A stretch of DNA of 64,000 nucleotides, taken from the NCBI GenBank assembly GCA_031181345.1, contig JAPSLC010000015.1, positions 1 through 64,000 on the forward strand. Direction: 5' to 3'. Positions 9,634-19,079 of this stretch are shown in pieces (the stretch's first letter is position 1; each line of letters starts with the position of its first letter). The notes under the pieces are model-generated. The model was not told where the DNA came from. It saw only the letters and a list, made by a program, of their open reading frames with translations, and did no database searches. The translations under genes and the position numbers were made by a program. Source of the DNA: Cupriavidus sp. Lineage in GTDB: Bacteria; Pseudomonadota; Gammaproteobacteria; Burkholderiales; Burkholderiaceae.

Positions 9634-10842
9634 ATGTCTTCCAATTCTTCCAAGCTGCACGCCCCCGCCAACCCCACGGCGAACGAAGGGCACGCCCCGG
9701 CGGCAGCGGACACCTCGTATCTGGAGCCGTCGTTCCTGGGCCGGCTGTCGTGGCTGGACTGGCTCTTTGCGCTGCTGCTGGTGGTCGGCGCCGGCGTCGG
9801 CCTGGCGCGCTATGGCCAGTGGATGGACGGCTACGACAAGGCGGTGCTGATCGGCGCGGTGCCCACCTTCGCGCTGCTGGGCTGGCACTGGAAGCCTGTG
9901 CGCGCGCTGATGGCCGGGCTCGCCGTGCTGGCGCTGCTCGCCGTGCAGCTGTACCAGGGCGAACTGGCGCGCGCGGAGCAGGCCTTCCTGCTCAAGTACC
10001 TGCTGTCGAGCCAGTCCGCCATCCTGTGGATGTGCGCGCTGGTGTTCCTGTCGACGCTGTTCTACTGGGGCGGCCTGCTGGCGCGCTCGCAGACCGGCTA
10101 CGGCATCGGCCACAAGCTGGCCTGGGCGGCGGTGGTGCTGGGCTTTACCGGCATGCTGGTGCGCTGGTACGAGTCCTACCTGATCGGCCCCGATATCGGC
10201 CATATCCCGGTGTCGAACCTGTACGAAGTCTTCGTGCTGTTCGTGCTGATCACGACGCTGTTCCATCTGTACTACGAGGGCCGCTACCGCACCGGCGCGC
10301 TGGGCCCGTTCGTGATGCTGGTGGTATCGGCGGCGGTCGGCTTCCTGCTGTGGTACACGGTCAGCCGCGATGCGCACGAGATCCAGCCGCTGGTGCCCGC
10401 GCTGCAGAGCTGGTGGATGAAGATCCATGTGCCGGCCAATTTCATCGGCTACGGCACCTTCGCGCTGGCCGCGATGGTGGCGGTGGCCTACCTGCTGAAG
10501 CAGCGCGGCATCCTGGCCGAGCGCCTGCCCGCGCTGGAGCTGCTCGACGACGTCATGTACAAGGCGATCGCGGTGGGCTTCGCCTTCTTCACCATCGCGA
10601 CCATCCTCGGCGCGCTGTGGGCGGCCGAGGCCTGGGGCGGTTACTGGAGCTGGGATCCGAAGGAAACGTGGGCGCTGATCGTCTGGCTGAACTACGCCGC
10701 CTGGCTGCATATGCGCCTGATCAAGGGCCTGCGCGGCGCGATGGCGGCCTGGTGGGCGCTGATCGGGCTGTTGATCACGACCTTCGCCTTCCTTGGCGTC
10801 AACATGTTCCTGTCGGGGCTGCACAGCTACGGCGAATTGTGA
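9634..10842 (+). CDS. ccsB: Cytochrome c biogenesis protein CcsB (CcsA/ResC type), system II
   Basis: Haem-handling partner of ResB. The 402 residues form about eight membrane helices and carry the tryptophan-rich haem-binding WWD segment, here WGGYWSWDPKETWAL at 334-348, with flanking histidines in membrane-near loops. The start is chosen at the ATG 9634, 10 bases after the resB stop. Together with DsbD upstream this gives a complete system II route, and it explains how cytochrome c4 and cytochrome c1 in this window can be matured. A clear terminator follows. Confidence 0.95.
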   Translation: MSSNSSKLHAPANPTANEGHAPAAADTSYLEPSFLGRLSWLDWLFALLLVVGAGVGLARYGQWMDGYDKAVLIGAVPTFALLGWHWKPVRALMAGLAVLALLAVQLYQGELARAEQAFLLKYLLSSQSAILWMCALVFLSTLFYWGGLLARSQTGYGIGHKLAWAAVVLGFTGMLVRWYESYLIGPDIGHIPVSNLYEVFVLFVLITTLFHLYYEGRYRTGALGPFVMLVVSAAVGFLLWYTVSRDAHEIQPLVPALQSWWMKIHVPANFIGYGTFALAAMVAVAYLLKQRGILAERLPALELLDDVMYKAIAVGFAFFTIATILGALWAAEAWGGYWSWDPKETWALIVWLNYAAWLHMRLIKGLRGAMAAWWALIGLLITTFAFLGVNMFLSGLHSYGEL

Positions 10843-10889
10843 TTTACACTGCGCTTCCTCGCGCGGAATTCGGCGCGGAAGCGAGGAAA

Positions 10890-10914
10890 CCTGCCCTTTC
10901 GGGCAGGTTTTTTT
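10890..10914 (+). terminator. Intrinsic terminator after ccsB
   Basis: CCTGCCC (10890-10896), loop TTTC, GGGCAGG (10901-10907), then seven T. Ends the resB-ccsB transcript. Confidence 0.92.
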
Positions 10915-11003
10915 ATGGAAAGGGAATAAAACGGCGCCTGAGGGTGTTTACTGGGAAACACGGCGCCGGTGGGCGGCGCCGGCCTTCCCTGGAGACAGAC
11001 ATC

Positions 11004-11480
11004 ATGACCCTCTCGCGCCTTACCGCTTCCGGTCGTCTTGGCCTTCCCGGCGCCGCCGTTACCGCCGCCATCAGCGCCGCCATCCTGCTGTCCGCCTGTT
11101 CCGGCATGGGCATGGGCTCGGGCAGCAGCAGTGCCAGCGCCAGCAGCACTGCCAGCATCACCGGCAACATGCCGCCGACCGTCAAGGTCAGCAACGGCGT
11201 GCTGACCGATCCGCAAGGCCTGACCCTGTACACCTTCGACCGCGACACCGCGGGCAGCGGCAAGAGCGTCTGCAACGGACAATGCGCGGTCAACTGGCCG
11301 CCGCTGCTGGCCCAGCCCGGCACCTCGGCCACCGGCCAGTACACCATCATCACGCGCGACGACGGCAGCCGCCAGTGGGCCTATCGCGGCAAGCCGCTGT
11401 ACCGCTTCGCCAAGGACACCAAGCCCGGCGACCGCACCGGCGACAAGGTGATGAACGTCTGGCATATCGCGACGCCGTAA
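11004..11480 (+). CDS. Lipoprotein with secreted-repeat (COG4315-like) domains
   Basis: Predicted outer-envelope lipoprotein of unknown function. The 158 residues start with a signal peptide and lipobox LLSAC (Cys32), followed by a Ser/Gly/Ala-rich spacer. The mature part has two copies of the short repeat typical of this family: VLTDPQGLTLYTFDRDT with Cys residues (SVCNGQCAVNWPPL) and QWAYRGKPLYRFAKDTKPGD. GGAGA at 10991 supports the start. Proteins of this type are often encoded beside redox or electron-transfer genes, as here between ccsB and msrP, but no activity is established. Confidence 0.8.
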   Translation: MTLSRLTASGRLGLPGAAVTAAISAAILLSACSGMGMGSGSSSASASSTASITGNMPPTVKVSNGVLTDPQGLTLYTFDRDTAGSGKSVCNGQCAVNWPPLLAQPGTSATGQYTIITRDDGSRQWAYRGKPLYRFAKDTKPGDRTGDKVMNVWHIATP

Positions 11481-11615
11481 GGTGACGTAACGCGTCGGCC
11501 ACGGGCAGCCCGGCCCGCCGCACCAAAGGCCGGCCGGCCGGTCCAAACTGTGCCGGCCCGGCGCGATCCGTGGGACCGCCCGGCGCGCCGGCGCTCCGCC
11601 AAGCAAGGAACGACG

Positions 11616-12620
<1,005 letters not shown>

Positions 12621-12639
12621 CCTGTCTTCGGATTACCGC

Positions 12640-13377
12640 ATGCCTTCCACCGAGACGACGCCGGCCGCCCCACGCGCCGCCGGGCCGACAGCCGCGCGCC
12701 GTACCGGCGCCACGTCCGCCGCCACGCCCGGCACCTTGCCGCCGGCGCGGCTGCGCGCGCTGAAGGCGCTGATCTGGGTACTGGCGCTGCTGCCGTTCGC
12801 ACGGCTCGTCTATCTCGGCGCGACCGGCCAGTACGGCGCCAATCCGCTGGAGTTCGTCACGCGCTCCACTGGCACCTGGACTCTGGTGATGCTGTGCGCG
12901 ACGCTGGCGGTGACACCGCTGCGGCGTCTGAGCGGCTGGAGCTGGCTGCTGCGGATCCGGCGGCTGCTGGGTTTGTTCGCCTTCTTCTACGGCACGCTGC
13001 ACTTCATGCTGTGGCTCGGCGTGGACCGCGGCTTCGATCTGGCCTACATGGCCAAGGACGTGTTCAAGCGTCCGTTCATCACGATGGGGTTTGCCGCGTT
13101 CGTGCTGATGGTGCCGCTGGCCGCGACCTCGACGCATGCGATGGTGCGGCGGCTGGGCGGCCGGCGCTGGCAGGCCCTGCACCGCAGCATCTATGCGATC
13201 GCGGTGCTGGCGATCCTGCACTACTGGTGGCACAAGGCCGGCAAGAACGATTTCGGCGAGGTGTCGATCTACGCCGCCGTGGTGGCGGCGCTGCTCGGGG
13301 CGCGGCTGTGGTGGTGGTGGCGCGGGACGCGCCGTCCGGGCACCACGGCTGCTGCGGCAGAGTCGTCGCGACGTTAG
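12640..13377 (+). CDS. msrQ: Haem-binding membrane subunit MsrQ (YedZ)
   Basis: Six-helix b-type haem protein of the ferric-reductase-like group that passes quinol or flavin-derived electrons to MsrP. The 245 residues hold the conserved helices with histidine ligands (FFYGTLHFMLW, TSTHAMVRRLGG and AILHYWWHKAGK) and the RRLSGWSWLLRIRRLLGL loop. An extra Ala/Thr/Pro-rich N-terminal segment of about 35 residues precedes the first helix. The gene forms a unit with msrP. Its stop codon overlaps that of the convergent lysA by two bases, and no terminator is seen there. Confidence 0.93.
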   Translation: MPSTETTPAAPRAAGPTAARRTGATSAATPGTLPPARLRALKALIWVLALLPFARLVYLGATGQYGANPLEFVTRSTGTWTLVMLCATLAVTPLRRLSGWSWLLRIRRLLGLFAFFYGTLHFMLWLGVDRGFDLAYMAKDVFKRPFITMGFAAFVLMVPLAATSTHAMVRRLGGRRWQALHRSIYAIAVLAILHYWWHKAGKNDFGEVSIYAAVVAALLGARLWWWWRGTRRPGTTAAAAESSRR

Positions 13378-14645
13378 CGCGGCAGCAGCTTCTCGTCGCG
13401 GAACAGGTCCTCGACGCGCTCGCGGGCGCGCACCAGGTGCACCGCGTCGCCGTCGACCATCACCTCGGCCGCGCGCGGACGGGTGTTGTAGTTCGAGCTC
13501 ATCACGAAACCATAGGCGCCCGCCGACATCACGGCCAGCAGATCGCCCGGCGCCACCGCCAGCGCGCGATCGCGGCCGAGCCAGTCGCCCGATTCGCACA
13601 CCGGGCCGACCACGTCATAGGTCACGGCCTCGCCCGGATTTGACCCCACCGGCGGCACCACCGGCTCGATGCGATGGAAGGCCTCGTACATCGCCGGACG
13701 CGCCAGGTCGTTCATTGCCGCATCGACGATGCAGAAGTTCTTCGCCTCGCCGGGCTTGAGGAATTCGACGCGGGTCAGCAGCACGCCGGCATTGCCGACC
13801 AGCGAGCGGCCCGGTTCGAACAGCACCTCGCGATGGCCGTGGCCGCGCTGCGCCACGCGCTCGAGCAGCGTGCGCGCGAAGCCGGTGATATCGGGCGGCG
13901 TCTCGTCGTCATAGGTGATGCCCAGCCCGCCGCCGACATCGATATGCGACAGCACGATGCCTTCGCGCTCGAGCGCCTCGACCACGTCGAGCACCTTGTC
14001 CAGCGCCTCCAGATAGGGCGAGACCTCGGTGATCTGCGAGCCGATATGGCAATCGATGCCGGTGATCTCCAGGTGCGGCAGCGCAGCCGCGGCGCGGTAG
14101 GTCGGCAGCACGTCGTCGAAGGCGATGCCGAACTTGTTGCCCTTGAGGCCGGTGGAGATATACGGATGGGTGCGCGCGTCGACGTCCGGATTGATCCGCA
14201 GCGATACGCGCGCGCGCTTGCCGACGCGGCCCGCGACCGCGTTCAGGCGGTCCAGCTCGGGGATCGATTCGACGTTGAAGCACAGCACGTCGTGCGCCAG
14301 CGCCAGCTCCATCTCGGCCTCGGACTTGCCGACCCCCGAGAACACGACCTTGCGCGGATCGGCGCCCACCGCCAGCACGCGCTGCAGTTCGCCGCCGGAG
14401 ACGATGTCGAAGCCCGCGCCCAGCTGCGCGAACACCTGCAGCACGGCGAGATTCGAATTGGCCTTCATCGCGTATTGGACGCGCGCGCGATGGCCGGCGC
14501 AGGCGGCGGCATAGGCCTGGTAGGCGGCGGTCAGCGCCGCGCGCGAATAGACGTAGGTCGGCGTGCCGAACTGCTCGGCGATACGCGCGAGCGGCACCTG
14601 TTCGACGGCAAGGGCGCCGTCGCGGCGATGGAAAAAGGCGGTCAT
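13374..14645 (-). CDS. lysA: Diaminopimelate decarboxylase
   Basis: PLP enzyme for the last step of lysine synthesis (meso-diaminopimelate to lysine). The 423 residues fit the family: PLP lysine Lys61 in YAMKANSN, the glycine loop GGGLGI, the HIGSQ block, and the active-site CESGDW segment contributed across the dimer. It starts one base after the stop of lptM, a pairing seen in many proteobacteria. Confidence 0.97.
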   Translation of the reverse strand: MTAFFHRRDGALAVEQVPLARIAEQFGTPTYVYSRAALTAAYQAYAAACAGHRARVQYAMKANSNLAVLQVFAQLGAGFDIVSGGELQRVLAVGADPRKVVFSGVGKSEAEMELALAHDVLCFNVESIPELDRLNAVAGRVGKRARVSLRINPDVDARTHPYISTGLKGNKFGIAFDDVLPTYRAAAALPHLEITGIDCHIGSQITEVSPYLEALDKVLDVVEALEREGIVLSHIDVGGGLGITYDDETPPDITGFARTLLERVAQRGHGHREVLFEPGRSLVGNAGVLLTRVEFLKPGEAKNFCIVDAAMNDLARPAMYEAFHRIEPVVPPVGSNPGEAVTYDVVGPVCESGDWLGRDRALAVAPGDLLAVMSAGAYGFVMSSNYNTRPRAAEVMVDGDAVHLVRARERVEDLFRDEKLLPR

Positions 14646-14646
14646 G

Positions 14647-14892
14647 TTATCGGGCGGCAGGAGCGGACGCGGGCGCGGCGGACGAGGGCGATTCAGACGT
14701 GCGTGCGGGCGCGGTGCGCGCGGGCATCGGCGCGGCGTCCGGCTGCGACAGACCGGGATCGGGGACGCTGGGCTGCACCGGCGCGGGCGGGCGCTGCGGC
14801 ATCACCAGCGGGCCGCGAATGCCGCATCCGCCGAGCAGGGGCATCGCTAGGCCGGCGGCAAACGCCGCTACAATCGCAACACGACGCAACAT
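14647..14892 (-). CDS. lptM: Small lipoprotein LptM (YifL family)
   Basis: LptM helps oxidative maturation of the LPS translocon LptD in E. coli. This 81-residue protein has a signal peptide with lipobox LLGGC (Cys23), followed at once by the family signature GIRGPL and then a Pro/Ala/Ser-rich disordered tail. The position just upstream of lysA is the standard one (yifL-dapF/lysA region). Function is inferred from the signature and location. Confidence 0.85.
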   Translation of the reverse strand: MLRRVAIVAAFAAGLAMPLLGGCGIRGPLVMPQRPPAPVQPSVPDPGLSQPDAAPMPARTAPARTSESPSSAAPASAPAAR

Positions 14893-15064
14893 CGGGTCGT
14901 CCTTGGAAACAGGGGTCGAACGGGAGGCGGGCCGGGTCAGCCGGGCCGGGCAACGGTGCCCGCAGGCACTCGGGTCGGCATCTGGATCGGCCCGCAGAAC
15001 AATGCATCAGCCCGGAACGGGTCCCGGCAGGGACCGGCCGCGGCTGGCGGTCTTGGAGTGTAGC

Positions 15065-15400
15065 ATGTCCCTTTTGAGCGAAAGCGAGTTCCTGGCGCTG
15101 GCGACCGGCGAGCTGGATCGGCTGGAAAGCGCGATCGAACAGGCCGCCGATGCGGCCGACGCCGATATCGAGATCAACCGCAGCGGCAATGTGATGGAGC
15201 TCGAGTTCGAGGACGGTTCGAAGATCATCATCAACAGCCAGGCGCCGATGCAGGAGCTGTGGGTCGCGGCGCGCGCGGGCGGCTTTCACTTCCGCCGCGA
15301 CGGCGAGCGCTGGGTCGACACGCGCGAGGGCACCGAGCTGTACCAGGCGCTGTCGCGCTATCTGAGCCAGCAGGCCGGGACCGCGTTGAAGCTGGGCTGA
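15065..15400 (+). CDS. cyaY: Frataxin-like iron protein CyaY
   Basis: Iron-binding modulator of Fe-S cluster assembly on IscU/IscS. The 111 residues show the family pattern: acidic helix 1 (MSLLSESEFLALATGELDRL), a strand pair around VMELEFEDGSKIIINSQAP (residues 43-61), and ELWVAARAGGFHF. It is divergent from lptM-lysA with a 172-base spacer. Placement opposite lysA is conserved widely. Confidence 0.95.
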   Translation: MSLLSESEFLALATGELDRLESAIEQAADAADADIEINRSGNVMELEFEDGSKIIINSQAPMQELWVAARAGGFHFRRDGERWVDTREGTELYQALSRYLSQQAGTALKLG

Positions 15401-15440
15401 CGACGGCACGCAAACCAGGAAAGTCTTAACCACTACCGGT

Positions 15441-15503
15441 CATTCCCGCGAAAGCGGGAATCCAGCGTCTTGCAAGGCCACGGGGTCCCGCTTTCGCGGG
15501 GAC
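15441..15503. repeat. Pair of palindromic hairpin repeats (REP-like) after cyaY
   Basis: ATTCCCGCGAAAGCGGGAAT (15443-15462) and, in inverted sense, GTCCCGCTTTCGCGGGGAC (15485-15503). The GAAA/TTTC tetraloop pairs mark them as two head-to-head copies of one dispersed element. Its sequence differs from the CCCTCTCCC-type repeats near the RAYT gene. Confidence 0.75.
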
Positions 15504-15519
15504 GACCAGAGTGGTCAGC

Positions 15520-15550
15520 AAAAAGGCCAGCCTATCGGCTGGCCTTTTCG
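15520..15550. terminator. Bidirectional terminator between cyaY and ponA
   Basis: GGCCAGCC (15525-15532), loop TATC, GGCTGGCC (15537-15544), flanked by AAAAA on the left and TTTT on the right, so it can act for cyaY (plus) and ponA (minus). Confidence 0.88.
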
Positions 15551-15585
15551 TTGCGCCTTTTCGTTGTGCCATCGGCGCGGCCGCA

Positions 15586-17964
15586 TCAGCCGCCGCCGAA
15601 CATCTCCAGGATGCGGCGCTTCTCCTGTTCCAGATCGGCTGCGGACGGCGCGCCCGGATCGGGCGCCTTGCCCGGCCACGGATCGCCCAGCCCAACCGAG
15701 GCCACGCCGGCGCCGCCAGCGTTCTCTTCCAGCGTCCAGTCGCCGGCCACCATCACCACGCCTTCCGGCGGCTGGCGATCCGGGCTCTCGGGCACGCCCT
15801 TGAGCATCTTCGACATGTAGCTGATCCAGATCGGCAGCGACAGGCCGCCGCCGGTCTCGCGCACGCCCAGGCTCTTGGGCTGGTCGTAGCCCATCCAGGC
15901 CACCGCGACCAGCTTCGGCGTATAGCCGGCGAACCAGGCATCGACCGCATCGTTGGTGGTACCGGTCTTGCCGGCCAGGTCGTTGCGGCCCAGGCGCTGC
16001 TTGGCCGTGTACGCGGTACCGGTGCGGACCACGTCGCGCAGCATGGTGTCGGCGATAAAGGCCGTGCGCGCGTCGAGCACCCGCACCGCGTCTTCGCCGG
16101 CGCGCTGCGGCTTGGTCTCGGACAGCACGTTGCCGCGCGAATCGACCACGCGCTGGATCAGGTACGGGTTGATGCGATAGCCGCCGTTGGCGAACACCGA
16201 ATAGGCGCCCGCCATCTGCAGCGGCGTCACGCTGCCCGAGCCCAGCGCCATCGGCAGGTAGGCCGGATGCTTGTCGGCCTCGAAGCCGAAGCGCGTGATG
16301 AACTCCTGCGCGTACTGCGTGCCGATCGCGCGCAGGATCCGTACCGACACCAGGTTCTTGGACTTGGCAAGCGCGCGGCGCATCGTCATCGGCCCTTCGA
16401 AGCGGCCGTCGTAGTTCTTCGGCTCCCACACCTGGCCGCCGGTATCGGGGCCGATCGACAGCGGCGCGTCGTTGATCACGGTCGCCGGCGAGAAGCCCTT
16501 CTCCAGCGCGGCGGTATAGATGAACGGCTTGAAGCTCGAACCCGGCTGGCGCCACGCCTGCGTGACGTGGTTGAACTTGTTGCGGTTGAAGTCGAAGCCG
16601 CCGACCATCGCGCGGATCTCGCCGTCCTCGGGGTTCAGCGAAATGAATGCCGCGGCCACCTCGGGCAGCTGCGCCACCGACCACGCACCCTTGTCGTTCT
16701 GCACCACGCGGATGATCGCGCCCGGACGGATCTTGACCTTGGGCTGCGCGTTGGCCGCCAGCGACGGCGCGATATAGCGCAGCGCCGCGCCTTCGATCAC
16801 CACTTCCTCGCCGGACAGCAGCACCGCACGGACCTGCTTGCTCGATGCCGCGGTGACCACCGCCGAGCGCATATCGTCGCTGGCCGGATGCTCGACCAGC
16901 GCGTCGTCGATGGCCTGCTCGCGCTCGGCCGGCTCCGACGGCAGGTCGATGAAGGCCTCGGGGCCGCGATAGCCGTGCTTGCGCTCGTAGTTCATGATGC
17001 CCGCGCGCACCGCCTCGTAGGCGGCGTCCTGATCGGCCTTGGTCAGCGTCGTGTACACCGTCAGGCCGCGCGTGTAGGTCTCCTCGCGGTACTGGGCGTA
17101 CATCAGCTGGCGCACGATCTCGGCGACGTATTCGGCGTGGGTCGAGAACTCGTTGCCCTCGTTGCGGACCTTCAGCTCCTCGTGCACCGCCTCGTCGTAC
17201 TGCTGCGGCGTGATATAGCCCAGGTCGCGCATGCGGTGCAGGATGTATTCCTGCCTCACCTTGGCGCGCTTGCGGTTGACCACGGGGTTGTAGGCCGACG
17301 GCGCCTTCGGCAGACCGGCCAGCATCGCGGCCTCGGCCACGGTGACATCCTTGATGGACTTGCCGAAGTAGACGCGCGCGGCGCTGGAGAAACCGTACGC
17401 GCGCTGTCCCAGATAGATCTGGTTCATGTACAGCTCGAGGATCTGGTCCTTGCTCAGGTTCGCCTCGATCTTGTACGCCAGCATCATCTCGTAGATCTTG
17501 CGGGTGTAGGTCTTCTCGCTGGACAGGAAGAAGTTGCGCGCGACCTGCATCGTGATCGTCGACGCGCCCTGCGACAGGCCGCCGCGCAGATTGGCGAGGC
17601 CGGCGCGCAGCACGCCGATGAAGTCGACGCCGCCATGCTCGTAGAAGCGGTCGTCCTCGATCGCCAGCACGGCTTTCTTCATCACGTCGGGGATCTCGGC
17701 GATCGGCACGAAATTGCGCCGCTCCTCGCCGAATTCGCCGATCAGCACGTTGTCGGCGGTGTAGATGCGCAGCGGAATCTTGGGACGGTAGTCGGTCAGC
17801 GTGTCGAGCGACGGCAGATTCGGCGCCGCCACCAGAAGCGCATAGCCGAGCAGCAGGGCCACCGTGACGACACCCGCGGCCATCAGGCCCAGCGCCCAGT
17901 AGCTGGCGCGTATCCACAGCGGGCGGCGAGCCGGTTTAGCCGGCTTCTGTTGTGCAGTAGCCAT
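15586..17964 (-). CDS. ponA: Penicillin-binding protein 1A (bifunctional transglycosylase/transpeptidase)
   Basis: Class A PBP that polymerises and cross-links peptidoglycan on the periplasmic face. The 792 residues have one N-terminal membrane anchor (about 20-45), a GT51 domain with EDDRFYEHGGVD (103-114, catalytic Glu103) and QGASTITMQ, and a transpeptidase domain with S476xxK479 (GSSFKPF), an SKN motif and K666TG. An OB-like insert lies between them. In beta- and gamma-proteobacteria this gene stands back to back with the pilus genes pilMNOPQ; here pilN, not pilM, is the first gene on the other side. Confidence 0.96.
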   Translation of the reverse strand: MATAQQKPAKPARRPLWIRASYWALGLMAAGVVTVALLLGYALLVAAPNLPSLDTLTDYRPKIPLRIYTADNVLIGEFGEERRNFVPIAEIPDVMKKAVLAIEDDRFYEHGGVDFIGVLRAGLANLRGGLSQGASTITMQVARNFFLSSEKTYTRKIYEMMLAYKIEANLSKDQILELYMNQIYLGQRAYGFSSAARVYFGKSIKDVTVAEAAMLAGLPKAPSAYNPVVNRKRAKVRQEYILHRMRDLGYITPQQYDEAVHEELKVRNEGNEFSTHAEYVAEIVRQLMYAQYREETYTRGLTVYTTLTKADQDAAYEAVRAGIMNYERKHGYRGPEAFIDLPSEPAEREQAIDDALVEHPASDDMRSAVVTAASSKQVRAVLLSGEEVVIEGAALRYIAPSLAANAQPKVKIRPGAIIRVVQNDKGAWSVAQLPEVAAAFISLNPEDGEIRAMVGGFDFNRNKFNHVTQAWRQPGSSFKPFIYTAALEKGFSPATVINDAPLSIGPDTGGQVWEPKNYDGRFEGPMTMRRALAKSKNLVSVRILRAIGTQYAQEFITRFGFEADKHPAYLPMALGSGSVTPLQMAGAYSVFANGGYRINPYLIQRVVDSRGNVLSETKPQRAGEDAVRVLDARTAFIADTMLRDVVRTGTAYTAKQRLGRNDLAGKTGTTNDAVDAWFAGYTPKLVAVAWMGYDQPKSLGVRETGGGLSLPIWISYMSKMLKGVPESPDRQPPEGVVMVAGDWTLEENAGGAGVASVGLGDPWPGKAPDPGAPSAADLEQEKRRILEMFGGG

Positions 17965-18410
17965 TGGGTAATACCTAGTTGGAGGTGCCCGGATTATATC
18001 GCTCGCGTTCGCGGCTCCCGTGTGGGGTGTGCGGTGGCGGGCGCATCCGTGCTGTTACAAGTTGTAAGGCGAAAAAACCGTCGCCGCGCCTACCAGTATG
18101 GGCGCCGCCGGCCCAAGCGCAATCGCGCGGTGACTTGCGAAAACGGGATCGATGGGCATGGCGTCGCATTGCCGGGGTCGTGTGCGCCTGCCGAGAATCG
18201 GTCCATCGGCGCGCCATGTCGGCAGGCGCGCCGCAGGGCGCGCGATCGAGCGCGGCGCGAATCAACGTGGCGGGAGCGAGCGGGACGGGCAAGGCGGCGG
18301 GCGAATGCGGCGGGGTCGGGAATCGGCGGTCAGCGGTGGAAGCGCCGGTTAGAGCCGCGGTCGCGCCGCCGAGTTCAACGCCGCGCCGGATCGACGGAGG
18401 GAAGAGCACC
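17965..18410. other. 446-base gap where pilM would be expected
   Basis: I see no recognisable gene. Open frames exist in this GC-rich stretch but their products are Arg/Ala/Gly-rich and match nothing I know; none shows the actin-like ATPase motifs of PilM. The segment must hold the divergent promoters for ponA and pilN. A GGAGGGAAG ribosome-binding site at 18397-18405 belongs to pilN. Confidence 0.6.
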
Positions 18411-19079
18411 ATGAGGGCGCCGAGAATCTGGGCTTGGGGGTGGCATCGTGCAGCGGCTCTCGCGCAGCATCTGGCCCGGATGGCCGGCTCGCGGCGGCCC
18501 GGGTGGCGCGCCGCCGCGGCGGTGGCGGGCACGGCGGTGCTGGTGGGCGGCTATGTCATCGACTGGCGTATCGCGGCGGTCGAGGGCGAGCATCGCGAAC
18601 TGGGCGAGCGGGCGCGCCAATGGGAAGGTCCCGTGCGCGAAGCCGCCCAGCTGCGGCAGGAGATCGCCGCGGTCAGCCGGCGCGGCGGCGCGCTCGACGC
18701 GTTGCTGCAGGACCGCGGCCGGCCCGCGCAACTGCTCGATGCGCTGGCGCGCCAGGTGCCGCGCGGCGTCCAGCTGCGCAGTGTCAACCAGCAGGATGAC
18801 ATGGTGACCATCGAGGGTGTGGCGCGCCATCACGAGCGGGTGGCCGCGTTGGTGCGCGAACTCGAGCCGGCGCCGTGGCTGGCCCACGTCGACCTGATCG
18901 AATCGCGCGCGCAGTCCCCGGCGCCAGCCGCGGTTGGCGAGGGCGATGCGCTAGTCGCGTTCTCCGCCCGACTGGTCTATCGCCCTTTCGCGTCCGGTGC
19001 GTCCGGTGCGTCCGGTGCGACTGGCGCATCCGCGCCGCCGCCGCGATCGCAACAGAGGAGTCCGCATGGCGCCGGATGA
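18411..19079 (+). CDS. pilN: Type IV pilus inner-membrane protein PilN, divergent N-terminus
   Basis: Bitopic protein that, with PilO and PilP, forms the periplasmic frame linking the pilus motor to the secretin. From the ATG at 18411 (GGAGGGAAG just upstream) it has 222 residues: a 35-residue basic N-terminus, one membrane helix (AAAAVAGTAVLVGGYVIDW, about 33-51), a coiled-coil (AVEGEHRELGERARQWEG and after), and the PilN ferredoxin-like domain (LDALARQVPRGVQLRSVNQQ and VTIEGVARHHERVAALV). The usual cytoplasmic INLLP motif that binds PilM is absent, matching the missing pilM. The C-terminus has ASG repeats. It overlaps pilO-pilP by 14 bases. Confidence 0.82.
   Translation: MRAPRIWAWGWHRAAALAQHLARMAGSRRPGWRAAAAVAGTAVLVGGYVIDWRIAAVEGEHRELGERARQWEGPVREAAQLRQEIAAVSRRGGALDALLQDRGRPAQLLDALARQVPRGVQLRSVNQQDDMVTIEGVARHHERVAALVRELEPAPWLAHVDLIESRAQSPAPAAVGEGDALVAFSARLVYRPFASGASGASGATGASAPPPRSQQRSPHGAG
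18991..19017 (+). repeat. Three tandem 9-bp units in the pilN tail
   Basis: GCGTCCGGT at 18991, 19000 and 19009, with degenerate copies after. The unit is in frame (Ala-Ser-Gly), so gain or loss would change tail length without a frameshift. Confidence 0.8.

Noticed and set aside
17979..18410. In-frame upstream extension of pilN as a fused or longer protein
   Set aside because: The extension is Arg/Ala/Ser-rich with no similarity to PilM or PilN, while a strong ribosome-binding site marks the ATG at 18411.
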